Positions 8,368-15,298 of a stretch of DNA of 64,000 nucleotides are shown piece by piece. How positions within the stretch are numbered: the stretch's first letter is position 1; each line of letters starts with the position of its first letter. The DNA comes from JASLBX01 sp036374175 (lineage in GTDB: Bacteria > Actinomycetota > Actinomycetes > Jiangellales > Jiangellaceae). Made by a program: the position numbers and the translations under genes. Under the pieces are notes generated by a model. It saw only the letters and a program-made list of their open reading frames with translations, ran no database searches and was not told where the DNA came from. The stretch spans positions 1 through 64,000 of the forward strand of contig DASUUH010000025.1 of NCBI GenBank assembly GCA_036374175.1. Reading direction: 5' to 3'.

Positions 8368-8616
8368 TGTTGTGCTCCGTAGAAGTTCTGGACGGATTGG
8401 TCCGACGAGAAGCTCTGGTCGCCAGAACTCACAGATCACTTGTGGTGCGGAGTTATGTCCGGCGGTCGGGCCCGGATCGCGGGTGGCCCTCGTCTGTTGG
8501 CGGTCGGCTCGGCGTTGGCAACGCCAGACTCCGCGACGAGGCGCCGGCCTTAGCGGACCCCGTCGCGGCGGCTAAGAATCCGTACCGTCCACGACATGAC
8601 GGAGCCGACACTACTC

Positions 8617-8673
8617 CTTGGACGTCCAAGTGTCTCGCCCAAGGGACAGGAGTCTCGCATGTCGAGACTCCTG
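8617..8673. repeat. double palindromic element (14-bp palindrome plus 11-bp stem-loop)
   Basis: CTTGGACGTCCAAG (8617-8630) is a perfect palindrome. Sixteen bases later CAGGAGTCTCG (8647-8657) and CGAGACTCCTG (8663-8673) form a perfect 11-bp stem with a 5-base loop. There is no T-run, so this is not a standard terminator. The compact pair looks like a REP-type or other dispersed intergenic palindrome. Confidence 0.55.
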
Positions 8674-8778
8674 CCGGCGAGTGGGCCGCCCACCAGGTTC
8701 GTCGGTGCCCTACCACCCGCACGCCCCTGGTACGGCAGGCATGGGCCTGCTGAACGTGATCGACCGGGGCGGTGAGGT

Positions 8779-10368
8779 CTAGTCGGCCAGATCGACCGCG
8801 CGGCCCCACTCGGCACCGATCTCGGTGACGATCTCGTCCATGACCCGTGGCGGGATGGACTGGTCGACAGTCATGGAGACCAACGCGTGGCCGCCCTTGA
8901 CGTCCCGGCTGACCTGCATGCCGGCGATGTTGACGCCCGCGTCGCCGAGCAGCCGCCCGACGGTGCCGACCACGCCCGGACGGTCCTGGTACCGCCAGAA
9001 GGCCATGTGCTCGCTGGGCTGGACCTCGATGTCGAATCCGAGCACTTCGACAAGTTTTTCGACGTGTTTGGTGCCGAACAACGTGCCGGAAACCGACACG
9101 ACGCGCCCGTCGGCGAGCACTCCCCGCACAGTGATGAGATTGCGGAAGTCCGGCGAGTCCTCCTCAGTGAGCAGCCGGACCTCGACCCCACGATCGGCGG
9201 CGATCACCGGCGCGTTGACATACGAGACCGGGTCCTCGACGACGTCGCTGAACACGCCCTTGAGCGCCGCGAGCTCCAGGATCTTCACGTCGTGCTCGAC
9301 GATCTCGCCGGCCACCTCCACGTCCAGCTGCGTGGCCACCTCACCGGCCAGCGCCGTGAAGATCCGGCCCAGCTTCTCCGCGAGCGGGATGCCAGGACGG
9401 ACGTCTTCGGCGATCGCCCCGCCCTTGACGTTGACCGCGTCGGGAACAAGTTCGCCGGCCAGCGCTAGCCGGACCGACCTCGCAACCGAGACGCCGGCCC
9501 GCTCCTGAGCTTCCGCAGTGGACGCACCGAGATGCGGCGTGACGACCACCGACTCGAACTCGAACAGCGGCGAGTCTGTGCACGGCTCAGAGGCGAACAC
9601 GTCGATGCCCGCACCGGCCACGCGGCCTTCCTTGAGAGCCACGGCCAGCGCATGCTCGTCGACGATGCCGCCGCGCGCAGCGTTGATGACGCGTACGGTC
9701 GGCTTGACCTTGCGCAGCGCCTGCTCACCGATCAACCCCTGGGTCTCGGGTGTCTTCGGCAGGTGCACGGAGATGAAATCGCTCTGCTCGAGCAACTCGT
9801 CGAGCGGGACATTGCGAACCCCCATCTGGGCCGCTCGAGCAGCCGGGACGTACGGGTCGTACGCGATAACCGTCATTCCGAACGACGAGAGCCGCTGCGC
9901 GACCAGGGCGCCGATGCGGCCGAGCCCCACGATTCCGGCGACCTTTTCGTACAGCTCGGTGCCGGTGTACTTGCTGCGCTTCCATTCCCCGCCCTTCAGC
10001 GCGGCGTTGGCCGGCGCGATGTTGCGGGCGGTGGCGAGTAACAGCCCGACGGCGAGTTCGGCAGCGCTGACGATATTGGACGTCGGCGCGTTGACGACCA
10101 TGACGCCGGCTTGCGTGGCCGCTTTGACGTCCACGTTGTCCAGTCCCACACCGGCACGGGCTATGACCTTCAGCCGCGGCGCAGCGGCTATGGCTTCGGC
10201 GTCGACCTGGGAAGCGCTGCGGACCAGGATGGCGTCGGCCTCGCCGATCGCCGGGATAAGTGACGACCGGTCGGCGCCGTCGCAATAGCGGATCTCAAAG
10301 TCAGGGCCGAGCGCGTCGACTGTCGCCGGCGACAGTTCCTCGGCGATAAGGACGACAGGCTTGCTCAC
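8779..10368 (-). CDS. serA: D-3-phosphoglycerate dehydrogenase
   Basis: A 529-residue enzyme that commits 3-phosphoglycerate to serine synthesis. It is the long actinobacterial form. A split substrate-binding domain surrounds an NAD domain with 'VAGIVGLGRIGALVAQRL' (Rossmann GxGxxG). The catalytic Arg/Glu/His set is seen in 'INAARGGIVDEHAL' and 'TPHLGASTAEAQ'. An intervening ASB-type domain follows, then a C-terminal ACT domain over about the last 75 residues ('DRPGVVGTVGRLLGDAGVNIAGMQ') that binds serine for feedback control. GTG 10368 is chosen because the protein family begins 'SKPVVLIAEELS' and a GAGGG site lies about nine bases upstream. The mycobacterial SerA is about 528 residues, matching well. 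Confidence 0.95.
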   Translation of the reverse strand: MSKPVVLIAEELSPATVDALGPDFEIRYCDGADRSSLIPAIGEADAILVRSASQVDAEAIAAAPRLKVIARAGVGLDNVDVKAATQAGVMVVNAPTSNIVSAAELAVGLLLATARNIAPANAALKGGEWKRSKYTGTELYEKVAGIVGLGRIGALVAQRLSSFGMTVIAYDPYVPAARAAQMGVRNVPLDELLEQSDFISVHLPKTPETQGLIGEQALRKVKPTVRVINAARGGIVDEHALAVALKEGRVAGAGIDVFASEPCTDSPLFEFESVVVTPHLGASTAEAQERAGVSVARSVRLALAGELVPDAVNVKGGAIAEDVRPGIPLAEKLGRIFTALAGEVATQLDVEVAGEIVEHDVKILELAALKGVFSDVVEDPVSYVNAPVIAADRGVEVRLLTEEDSPDFRNLITVRGVLADGRVVSVSGTLFGTKHVEKLVEVLGFDIEVQPSEHMAFWRYQDRPGVVGTVGRLLGDAGVNIAGMQVSRDVKGGHALVSMTVDQSIPPRVMDEIVTEIGAEWGRAVDLAD

Positions 10369-10467
10369 GTCTGTACACCCTCTTCGGGTCTTGTTCGTTG
10401 ATTTCGGGTTGCTAAACAGCGAGCGCCGTTGCCCCTGGTCCAACGAGTGTAGCCGTTGTCGCGGCAA

Positions 10468-11127
10468 CTAGACCTCTGGCCAGCGCTCGCCCCGCCAGGC
10501 CGAATCCCAGAACATCCACTCCAACCGGGTACTCGTGGCGTACGCCGCACTCATCCGCTCGAGGACGCCGCCGCCGGCCTGCTTGGCCAGCTCGTCGGCC
10601 AATGTTTCGACCTCGGTTGTGATGGCGGCGAATTCCGGATCGGAGTAGGTCGCGATCCAGGCCGCGTACGGATGGTCGGTCGTTGTTCCGGCCGCGATCG
10701 CGGCGCCGACCTCCGCGTACACCCGGAAGCAGGGCAGTACGGCAGCGAGGGCCACCTCCACCGGCTCGGTGGCCGCCACGGCGATAAGGCTGGACGTGTA
10801 GAGCCGGCAGGTCGGCGACGGCTCGCCTGGCCCGTCGACGTCGATGCCGTGCTCACCGAGCAGGGTCGCGTGTAAGGCTCGCTCAGCCTCCACGGCCCCG
10901 GCCGCGGAGCGGGCCAGCACGGCGACGTCGGCGGTGTTCGGCAGCCGGGCGGCGACCATCGCCAATGCCCTGGCGTAGCCGGACAGGTACCTCGCGTCAT
11001 CGAGCAGGTAACGCAGGAAGACCTCGCGGTCGAGAGTTCCGGCTCGCAACATCCGCACGAAGGGGTGGCCGATGATTCGCTCGTACGTGGGCTGCACTGC
11101 CCGCCATGCATCGTCCGACCACGTCAC
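10468..11127 (-). CDS. tenA: TenA family aminopyrimidine aminohydrolase / thiaminase II
   Basis: A helical protein of about 219 residues of the TenA family. It hydrolyses formylated or free aminopyrimidine breakdown products of thiamine, giving HMP for salvage. 'GHPFVRMLRAGTLDREVFLRYL..D' is the typical N-terminal signature. 'AVLPCFRVYAEVG' holds the active-site cysteine of the TenA_C type, and the acidic 'FWDSAW' lies near the C-terminus. GTG 11127 is preferred because it overlaps the thiD stop by four bases (GTGA), the same coupling seen for the other genes in this operon; an in-frame ATG 18 bases upstream also exists. It is the last gene of thiM-thiE-thiD-tenA, controlled by the upstream TPP riboswitch. 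Confidence 0.9.
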   Translation of the reverse strand: MTWSDDAWRAVQPTYERIIGHPFVRMLRAGTLDREVFLRYLLDDARYLSGYARALAMVAARLPNTADVAVLARSAAGAVEAERALHATLLGEHGIDVDGPGEPSPTCRLYTSSLIAVAATEPVEVALAAVLPCFRVYAEVGAAIAAGTTTDHPYAAWIATYSDPEFAAITTEVETLADELAKQAGGGVLERMSAAYATSTRLEWMFWDSAWRGERWPEV

Positions 11128-11930
11128 GGGCAGGGTTCCCACCACGAGTAGAAGTGGTGCACCGGGCCGGCACCGTGCCCGACGCGCAGCGAGTCCGCCC
11201 CGCGTAAGGCACCGGTGAGGTACCGCTTTGCGACGCCCACGGCCTCACGCAGGGGCGCGCCCTGGGCCAGCCGAGCCGCGATCGCACTCGAAAGCGTGCA
11301 TCCGGTGCCGTGGGTGTTGCGGGTCCGCACCCGCGGCGCCCGGTAATCGCACGTGCCGTCCTGATCCGCCAGTACGTCCACGGCCTCGTCGCCGTCATCG
11401 TGGCCGCCCTTGACGAGCGCGGCGCCGGCCCCCAGGCTGCGTAACTCCTCCGCCGCCTTGGTGGCGGTCTCCGGCGTTACGGTGTCCCACCCCAGCAGCG
11501 TGGCCGCCTCGGGCAGGTTGGGCGTAATGATCGTGGCGAGCGGAACGAGCCGATCGCGGATCGCGGCGATGGTGTCGTCGCTGACCAGCCGGTCGCCCGA
11601 GGTTGCGACCATGACCGGGTCGACTACCAGGTTTGGCGCCCCGTACCGCATGATCGCCGCCGCCACCGCCTCGACGACGTCGGGGTCGCCGAGCATTCCC
11701 GTCTTGACCGCTCTGATGTCCAGGTCGGCGAACAACGCGTCGAGCTGGTCGGTGACGAAACCAGCCGGCACCGGGAACACTCCCGTCACGCCACGGGTGT
11801 TCTGGGCAGTGAGCGCGGTGATGGCGGCCGCGCCGTAGGCGCCGAGGGCGGAGAACGTCTTCAGATCGGCCTGGATGCCGGCGCCACCCGACGGATCGGA
11901 GCCGGCCACCGACAGCACTGAGTAGGTCAC
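11124..11930 (-). CDS. thiD: hydroxymethylpyrimidine/phosphomethylpyrimidine kinase
   Basis: A 268-residue ribokinase-family kinase that phosphorylates HMP and HMP-P, giving HMP-PP for thiamine phosphate synthase. 'VLSVAGSDPSGGAGIQADLKTF' is the N-terminal substrate motif. 'DPVMVATSGDRLVSDD' is the middle motif, and 'RTRNTHGTGCTLSSAIAA' is the anion-hole motif with the catalytic Asp position of ribokinases replaced by the ThiD-type Cys (GTGC). GTG 11930 overlaps the thiE stop by four bases (GTGA), which indicates translational coupling. It sits in a TPP-regulated salvage operon. Confidence 0.95.
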   Translation of the reverse strand: MTYSVLSVAGSDPSGGAGIQADLKTFSALGAYGAAAITALTAQNTRGVTGVFPVPAGFVTDQLDALFADLDIRAVKTGMLGDPDVVEAVAAAIMRYGAPNLVVDPVMVATSGDRLVSDDTIAAIRDRLVPLATIITPNLPEAATLLGWDTVTPETATKAAEELRSLGAGAALVKGGHDDGDEAVDVLADQDGTCDYRAPRVRTRNTHGTGCTLSSAIAARLAQGAPLREAVGVAKRYLTGALRGADSLRVGHGAGPVHHFYSWWEPCP

Positions 11931-12583
11931 GGGATGGCACTCCTTTCGGCCAGCGTGGCGTCGACCGTGTCGCGGAGTTGGCGGGCGGCGATCTCGGGGT
12001 CGGGCGCGCCGAAAACGCCGGAGACCACGGCGACTCCGTTGGCGCCGGCAGCGATGACCGCCGCTGCACGATTGGGATTCGTGATGCCGCCGATGCCGAC
12101 CAGTGGCAACTCGGTGCGCATCCGGATGCTCGCCACGCCGTCCGGCCCGAGCGGCGGAGCCGCGTCCGGTTTGGTCGGGGTCGTCCACACCGGGCTGGCG
12201 GCCAGGTAGGTGCAGGCGGCGAGCTGTTCGGCCGCCGTGAGCTGTGCCTCGTCCTCGATCGACCATCCGACGATTGCGGTCGGGCCGAGGATCGCACGGG
12301 CGTCGGCCGGCGGCATGTCGTGGATTCCCACATGCACACCTACGCCGGCGCGGCGGGCCACTTCGACGCGATCGTTGACGATCAGCGGCACACTATGCGG
12401 CCGCAGTGCGTCGCGCAGCCGCATCGCCTGGTCCAGCAACGCGTCATCGCTGAGCTTTTTGTCACGGAGCTGGACGAGCGTGGCGCCACCGCGTACCGCG
12501 CTGAGGCAGGCGTCGAGCAACTGGCTCTCCGGTATCAGATCGGGGTCGGTGACGACGTATAGCCGCACGTCCAGTGCCGTCAC
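11927..12583 (-). CDS. thiE: thiamine-phosphate synthase
   Basis: A 218-residue TIM-barrel enzyme that joins HMP-PP and thiazole phosphate to form thiamine phosphate. 'GATLVQLRDKKLSDD' (residues 33-47) and 'LIVNDRVEVA' bind the pyrimidine pyrophosphate. 'VGIHDMPPADAR' and the C-terminal 'LVGIGGITNPNRAAAVIAAGANGVAVVSGVF' hold the thiazole-phosphate site. ATG 12583 overlaps the thiM stop (ATGA), and its own stop overlaps thiD. It receives substrates from its two operon neighbours: thiazole phosphate from ThiM and HMP-PP from ThiD. Confidence 0.96.
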   Translation of the reverse strand: MTALDVRLYVVTDPDLIPESQLLDACLSAVRGGATLVQLRDKKLSDDALLDQAMRLRDALRPHSVPLIVNDRVEVARRAGVGVHVGIHDMPPADARAILGPTAIVGWSIEDEAQLTAAEQLAACTYLAASPVWTTPTKPDAAPPLGPDGVASIRMRTELPLVGIGGITNPNRAAAVIAAGANGVAVVSGVFGAPDPEIAARQLRDTVDATLAERSAIP

Positions 12584-13389
12584 TGCTGGTCACCGTTCGT
12601 CAACCGGGTCCCGGCCCGGACACCCGGCTCGTCCAGCGAGTACAGCTCGTCCAGGATCCGCAACCGCAGGGTGCCAGGCCCCGGCGAATCCGTTGCCGCC
12701 CGCTCGCCGGCCAACCCGAGCACGGCGAGGGCGGCGGCCGTCGCGGCCAGCCGATCGGCCTCGACCGCGGTGAACGCGCCGACCAGCGCGCTGGCCGCGC
12801 AGCCAAGCGCTGTGATGCGGGACATCATTGGGTGCCCGCCGTGAACAGTGATGGTCGTCTGCCCGTCCGTCACCAGGTCGGCGGCGCCGGTGACGGACAC
12901 GATGCCCCCGGTGCGGGTGGCCAGTTCGCGAGCCGCATCGGCGGCGTCGGCGGCCTCGTGCGCGCTGTCGACGCCCTTGCCGCCTTCTGCCGCGCCGGCC
13001 AGCGCGAGGATTTCGCTGGCGTTGCCTCGAACCACGGAGGGGTTGCGGTCGAGCAGATCAGTAGCCGTCTTGGTCCGGTACGGAGTTGCACCCACGCCGA
13101 CGGGATCGAGGATCCACGGAATGCCTCGGTCGGCGGCGACCGCGGCGGCGTCGTGCATGGCCTCGACCCACGGCGGCGAGAGCGTTCCGATATTGATGAC
13201 GACCGCGTCCGCGATGCGGGCGAAGTCGGCGGCCTCATCCCGCGCGTGCACCATGGCCGGTGAGGCACCGGCCGCCAGCAGCGCGTTCGCGGACAGGTCC
13301 ATCGCCACGTAGTTCGTGATGTTGTGGACCAACGGGCCTCGCTCGCGGACGGCGGCAAAGTTCGTCCAGACGTCGAGCGGGCTGACCAT
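12580..13389 (-). CDS. thiM: hydroxyethylthiazole kinase
   Basis: A 269-residue ribokinase-fold enzyme that phosphorylates hydroxyethylthiazole, the salvage route to thiazole phosphate. 'PLVHNITNYVAMDLSANALLAAGASPAM' is the family signature. 'WILDPVGVGATPYRT' follows, and 'TALGCAASALVGAF' carries the catalytic Cys and anion hole. It is first in the operon; its ribosome binding site (GGGAGG, about 13396-13401) lies in a hairpin below a TPP riboswitch. No thiC, thiG or thiO is nearby, so this operon serves salvage rather than full synthesis. Confidence 0.96.
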   Translation of the reverse strand: MVSPLDVWTNFAAVRERGPLVHNITNYVAMDLSANALLAAGASPAMVHARDEAADFARIADAVVINIGTLSPPWVEAMHDAAAVAADRGIPWILDPVGVGATPYRTKTATDLLDRNPSVVRGNASEILALAGAAEGGKGVDSAHEAADAADAARELATRTGGIVSVTGAADLVTDGQTTITVHGGHPMMSRITALGCAASALVGAFTAVEADRLAATAAALAVLGLAGERAATDSPGPGTLRLRILDELYSLDEPGVRAGTRLTNGDQQ

Positions 13390-13390
13390 A

Positions 13391-13419
13391 AAGCGCTCCC
13401 TCCCGCCGGGATGGGAGGC
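13391..13419 (-). promoter_or_regulatory. ribosome-binding-site sequestering hairpin of the TPP riboswitch
   Basis: On the minus strand GCGCCTCCC and the downstream GGGAGGgaGCGC can pair around a short loop. The stem buries the GGGAGG Shine-Dalgarno sequence of thiM just before ATG 13389. This is the expected expression platform for translational repression when TPP is bound. No T-run is present, so termination is unlikely. Confidence 0.7.
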
Positions 13420-13455
13420 GCTGCGGTGCGCTGGTGGGGCGAACGCGCGACCGTG

Positions 13456-13531
13456 TCGGCTCCCTTCGCCGGCATGACCCGGTTCAGGTTCGGCGGGTGT
13501 GATCTCAGCCCTGCAGGGGCACCCCGGCCGA
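13456..13531 (-). promoter_or_regulatory. TPP riboswitch (THI element) upstream of thiM
   Basis: The minus strand carries the THI-box core in order: GGGGTGCCC, then GGCTGAGA, then CCGAACCTGAACCGGGT, then ATGCCGGCGAAGGGAGC. Helix P1 can form between TCGGC (13531-13527) and GCCGA (13460-13456). These are the universally conserved pyrimidine- and pyrophosphate-sensor bases of TPP aptamers. It lies about 70 bases ahead of thiM and controls the thiM-thiE-thiD-tenA operon. Confidence 0.95.
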
Positions 13532-13548
13532 TCGGTTCTTGCTCCCTA

Positions 13549-13578
13549 ACCCTACCGGCTCAGTGAGAGCCGCGTTAA
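13549..13578 (-). promoter_or_regulatory. candidate promoter of the thi operon
   Basis: On the minus strand TTAACG (13578-13573), an 18-base spacer and TAGGGT (13554-13549) make a plausible sigma-70-type promoter. The start would fall near 13541, just before the riboswitch. The spacing to the aptamer is what one expects. Confidence 0.5.
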
Positions 13579-13582
13579 CACC

Positions 13583-13706
13583 CACCGCCCCGTCCATGTC
13601 GTTCGATCACGTTCGGCAGGCGAGCCGACGTAGCTACATGGCTGCATGCATGTAGGTACGTCGCGCCGTCTGCCGACCGTGATCGAACGGACGCGTGGGG
13701 GGCGGG
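13583..13706. repeat. long imperfect palindrome between ilvC and the thi operon
   Basis: Nested inverted repeats share one centre near 13645. CGTTCGATCACG (13600-13611) matches CGTGATCGAACG (13678-13689) perfectly. Moving inward, CGGCAG pairs with CTGCCG, CGACGTA with TACGTCG, and TACATG with CATGTA. Outer C-rich and G-rich flanks pair partly. The whole would fold as an approximately 100-base hairpin. It begins right after the ilvC stop, so it may end the ilvBNC transcript, but it has no T-run and is much longer than a usual terminator. Confidence 0.75.
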
Positions 13707-14735
13707 TTAGCGGGCGGCGGTTCCTTCGGTGTAGTCGGCGTCCTTGCTTTCGATCCACGGCATGAGCCGGCGCAGTTCGCGGCCGACCTGCTCGATCGGG
13801 TGCTGTTCGCCTTCGACCCGCAGTCGCTTGAACTCCGGAGCACCGGCGTCCTGATCGGCGATGAACCCAGCCGCCCACGAGCCGTCCTGCACCTCGCGGA
13901 GCACCTGGCGCATCCGGTCCTTGACCGACTCGTCGATGATCCGCGGACCGGAGGTGTAGTCGCCGTACTCGGCAGTGTCGGACACGCTCCAGCGCTGTTT
14001 GGCGATACCGCCCTCGTACATCAGGTCGACGATCAGCTTGAGCTCGTGCAGGCACTCGAAGTACGCCACCTCGGGCTGGTAGCCGGCCTCGGTCAGGACC
14101 TCGAACCCGGTCTGGATCAGCCGCGATACGCCACCACAGAGCACGGCCTGTTCGCCGAACAGGTCGGTTTCGGTCTCCTCGGTGAAGGTGGTCTTGATAC
14201 CGCCGGCTCGCAGGCCGCCGATCGCTTTGGCGTACGAAAGGGTGAGCGGCCACGCCTCCCCCGTCGCGTCCTGCTCGACCGCGACCAGCACCGGCACCCC
14301 GCGGCCGTCGGTGAATTCGCGGCGCACCAGATGGCCCGGGCCCTTCGGCGCCACCATGCACACGTCCACGTTCGCCGGCGGCTTGACGTAGCCGAACCGG
14401 ATGTTGAACCCGTGGCCGAAGAACAGCGCGTCACCTTCTTGCAGGTTCGGCTCAATCTCGGTGGTGTAGAGGTGCCGCTGGACGTGGTCGGGCGCCAGAA
14501 TGACGATCAGATCGGCCTCGGCGGCCGCCTCGGCCGGTGGCACCACACGCAGTCCCTCCGCCTCCGCCTTGGTCCAGCTCTTCGAACCCTCGCGGAGCCC
14601 GACCCGTACGTCCACCCCCGAATCGCGCAAGCTCAGCGCGTGGGCGTGGCCCTGGCTCCCGTAGCCGATGACGGCAACCACCCGGTTCTGGATGATCGAC
14701 AGATCGGCTTTGTCGTCGTAGTACAGCTCAGCCAC
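13707..14735 (-). CDS. ilvC: ketol-acid reductoisomerase (NADP+)
   Basis: A 342-residue class I enzyme that isomerises and reduces acetolactate or acetohydroxybutyrate in valine, leucine and isoleucine synthesis. 'VAVIGYGSQGHAHALSLRDSG' is the Rossmann loop, followed by 'VGLREGSKSW', whose Arg/Ser contact the NADPH 2'-phosphate. 'MVAPKGPGHLVRREF' and 'DLFGEQAVLCGGV' carry magnesium-binding Asp/Glu residues. The knotted C-terminal domain ends 'YFECLHELKLIVDLMYEGG'. It is the third gene of ilvB-ilvN-ilvC, 32 bases after ilvN, and shares the ilvB attenuator. Confidence 0.97.
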   Translation of the reverse strand: MAELYYDDKADLSIIQNRVVAVIGYGSQGHAHALSLRDSGVDVRVGLREGSKSWTKAEAEGLRVVPPAEAAAEADLIVILAPDHVQRHLYTTEIEPNLQEGDALFFGHGFNIRFGYVKPPANVDVCMVAPKGPGHLVRREFTDGRGVPVLVAVEQDATGEAWPLTLSYAKAIGGLRAGGIKTTFTEETETDLFGEQAVLCGGVSRLIQTGFEVLTEAGYQPEVAYFECLHELKLIVDLMYEGGIAKQRWSVSDTAEYGDYTSGPRIIDESVKDRMRQVLREVQDGSWAAGFIADQDAGAPEFKRLRVEGEQHPIEQVGRELRRLMPWIESKDADYTEGTAAR

Positions 14736-14767
14736 AGTGGGCTCTCCTTCTCTCTCGTGCGCGGGTT

Positions 14768-15292
14768 TCAGGCGGTGCGGTCGAGGGGGCGGAGGGTGCG
14801 GTCGGTGATCGAGCGCGAGCCCCGCCCGACCGCGACCACCCCGGACTGGACCAGCTCACGGATCCCGAACGGCTCCAGCACCCGCAATAGGGCGTCCAGC
14901 TTGTCCGGCGATCCGGTGGCCTCGACGGTTACCGCATCGTGGGCGACGTCGACCACCTTCGCCCGGAAGAGTTGAACGGTTTCGAGGATGTGTGAACGGG
15001 TCTCCAGGTCCGCCTTTACCTTCAGCAGCAACAACTCACGCTGCACGGACTGAGAAGGGTCCAGCTCGACGATCTTGATGACGTTGACCAGCTTGTTCAG
15101 TTGTTTGGTGACCTGCTCGAGCGGCTGGTCTTCGACGTCCACCACGACCGTCATCCGGGAGACCGCGGGGTATTCGGTAGGGCCGACCGCCAGCGAGTCG
15201 ATGTTGAAGCCCCGGCGCGAGAACAGTGAGGCGATCCGGGCCAGGACGCCTGGTTTGTTCTCGACCAGGACCGACAGGGTGTGCTTACTCAT
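14768..15292 (-). CDS. ilvN: acetolactate synthase small (regulatory) subunit
   Basis: A 174-residue regulatory subunit. The N-terminal ACT domain 'LSVLVENKPGVLARIASLFSRRGFNIDSLAVGPTE' binds branched-chain amino acids for feedback inhibition, and a C-terminal ALS_ss_C domain follows with 'RELLLLKVKAD..TR..IL'. It pairs with the catalytic subunit encoded six bases upstream. The compact spacing within ilvBNC indicates one transcript. Confidence 0.96.
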   Translation of the reverse strand: MSKHTLSVLVENKPGVLARIASLFSRRGFNIDSLAVGPTEYPAVSRMTVVVDVEDQPLEQVTKQLNKLVNVIKIVELDPSQSVQRELLLLKVKADLETRSHILETVQLFRAKVVDVAHDAVTVEATGSPDKLDALLRVLEPFGIRELVQSGVVAVGRGSRSITDRTLRPLDRTA

Positions 15293-15298
15293 CGGACG

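Larger units (their letters stand above)
8143..8778. other. 636-bp intergenic region between leuB and serA
   Basis: No convincing long gene was found on either strand. Open frames on both strands give low-complexity Arg/Pro-rich translations typical of GC-rich shadow frames. What it does contain is a short minus-strand frame with a good ribosome binding site (8284-8367), a 14-base perfect palindrome and an 11-bp stem-loop (8617-8673), and presumably the leuB promoter. The minus frame upstream of 8367 remains open to about 8570 and reads in a protein-like way close to the small ORF, so part of the region could be a decayed gene. Confidence 0.5.

Noticed and set aside
8257..8382. A 41-codon plus-strand frame with a hydrophobic middle
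   Set aside because: It has no ribosome binding site and overlaps a better-supported minus-strand small frame. The membrane-like look may be chance.
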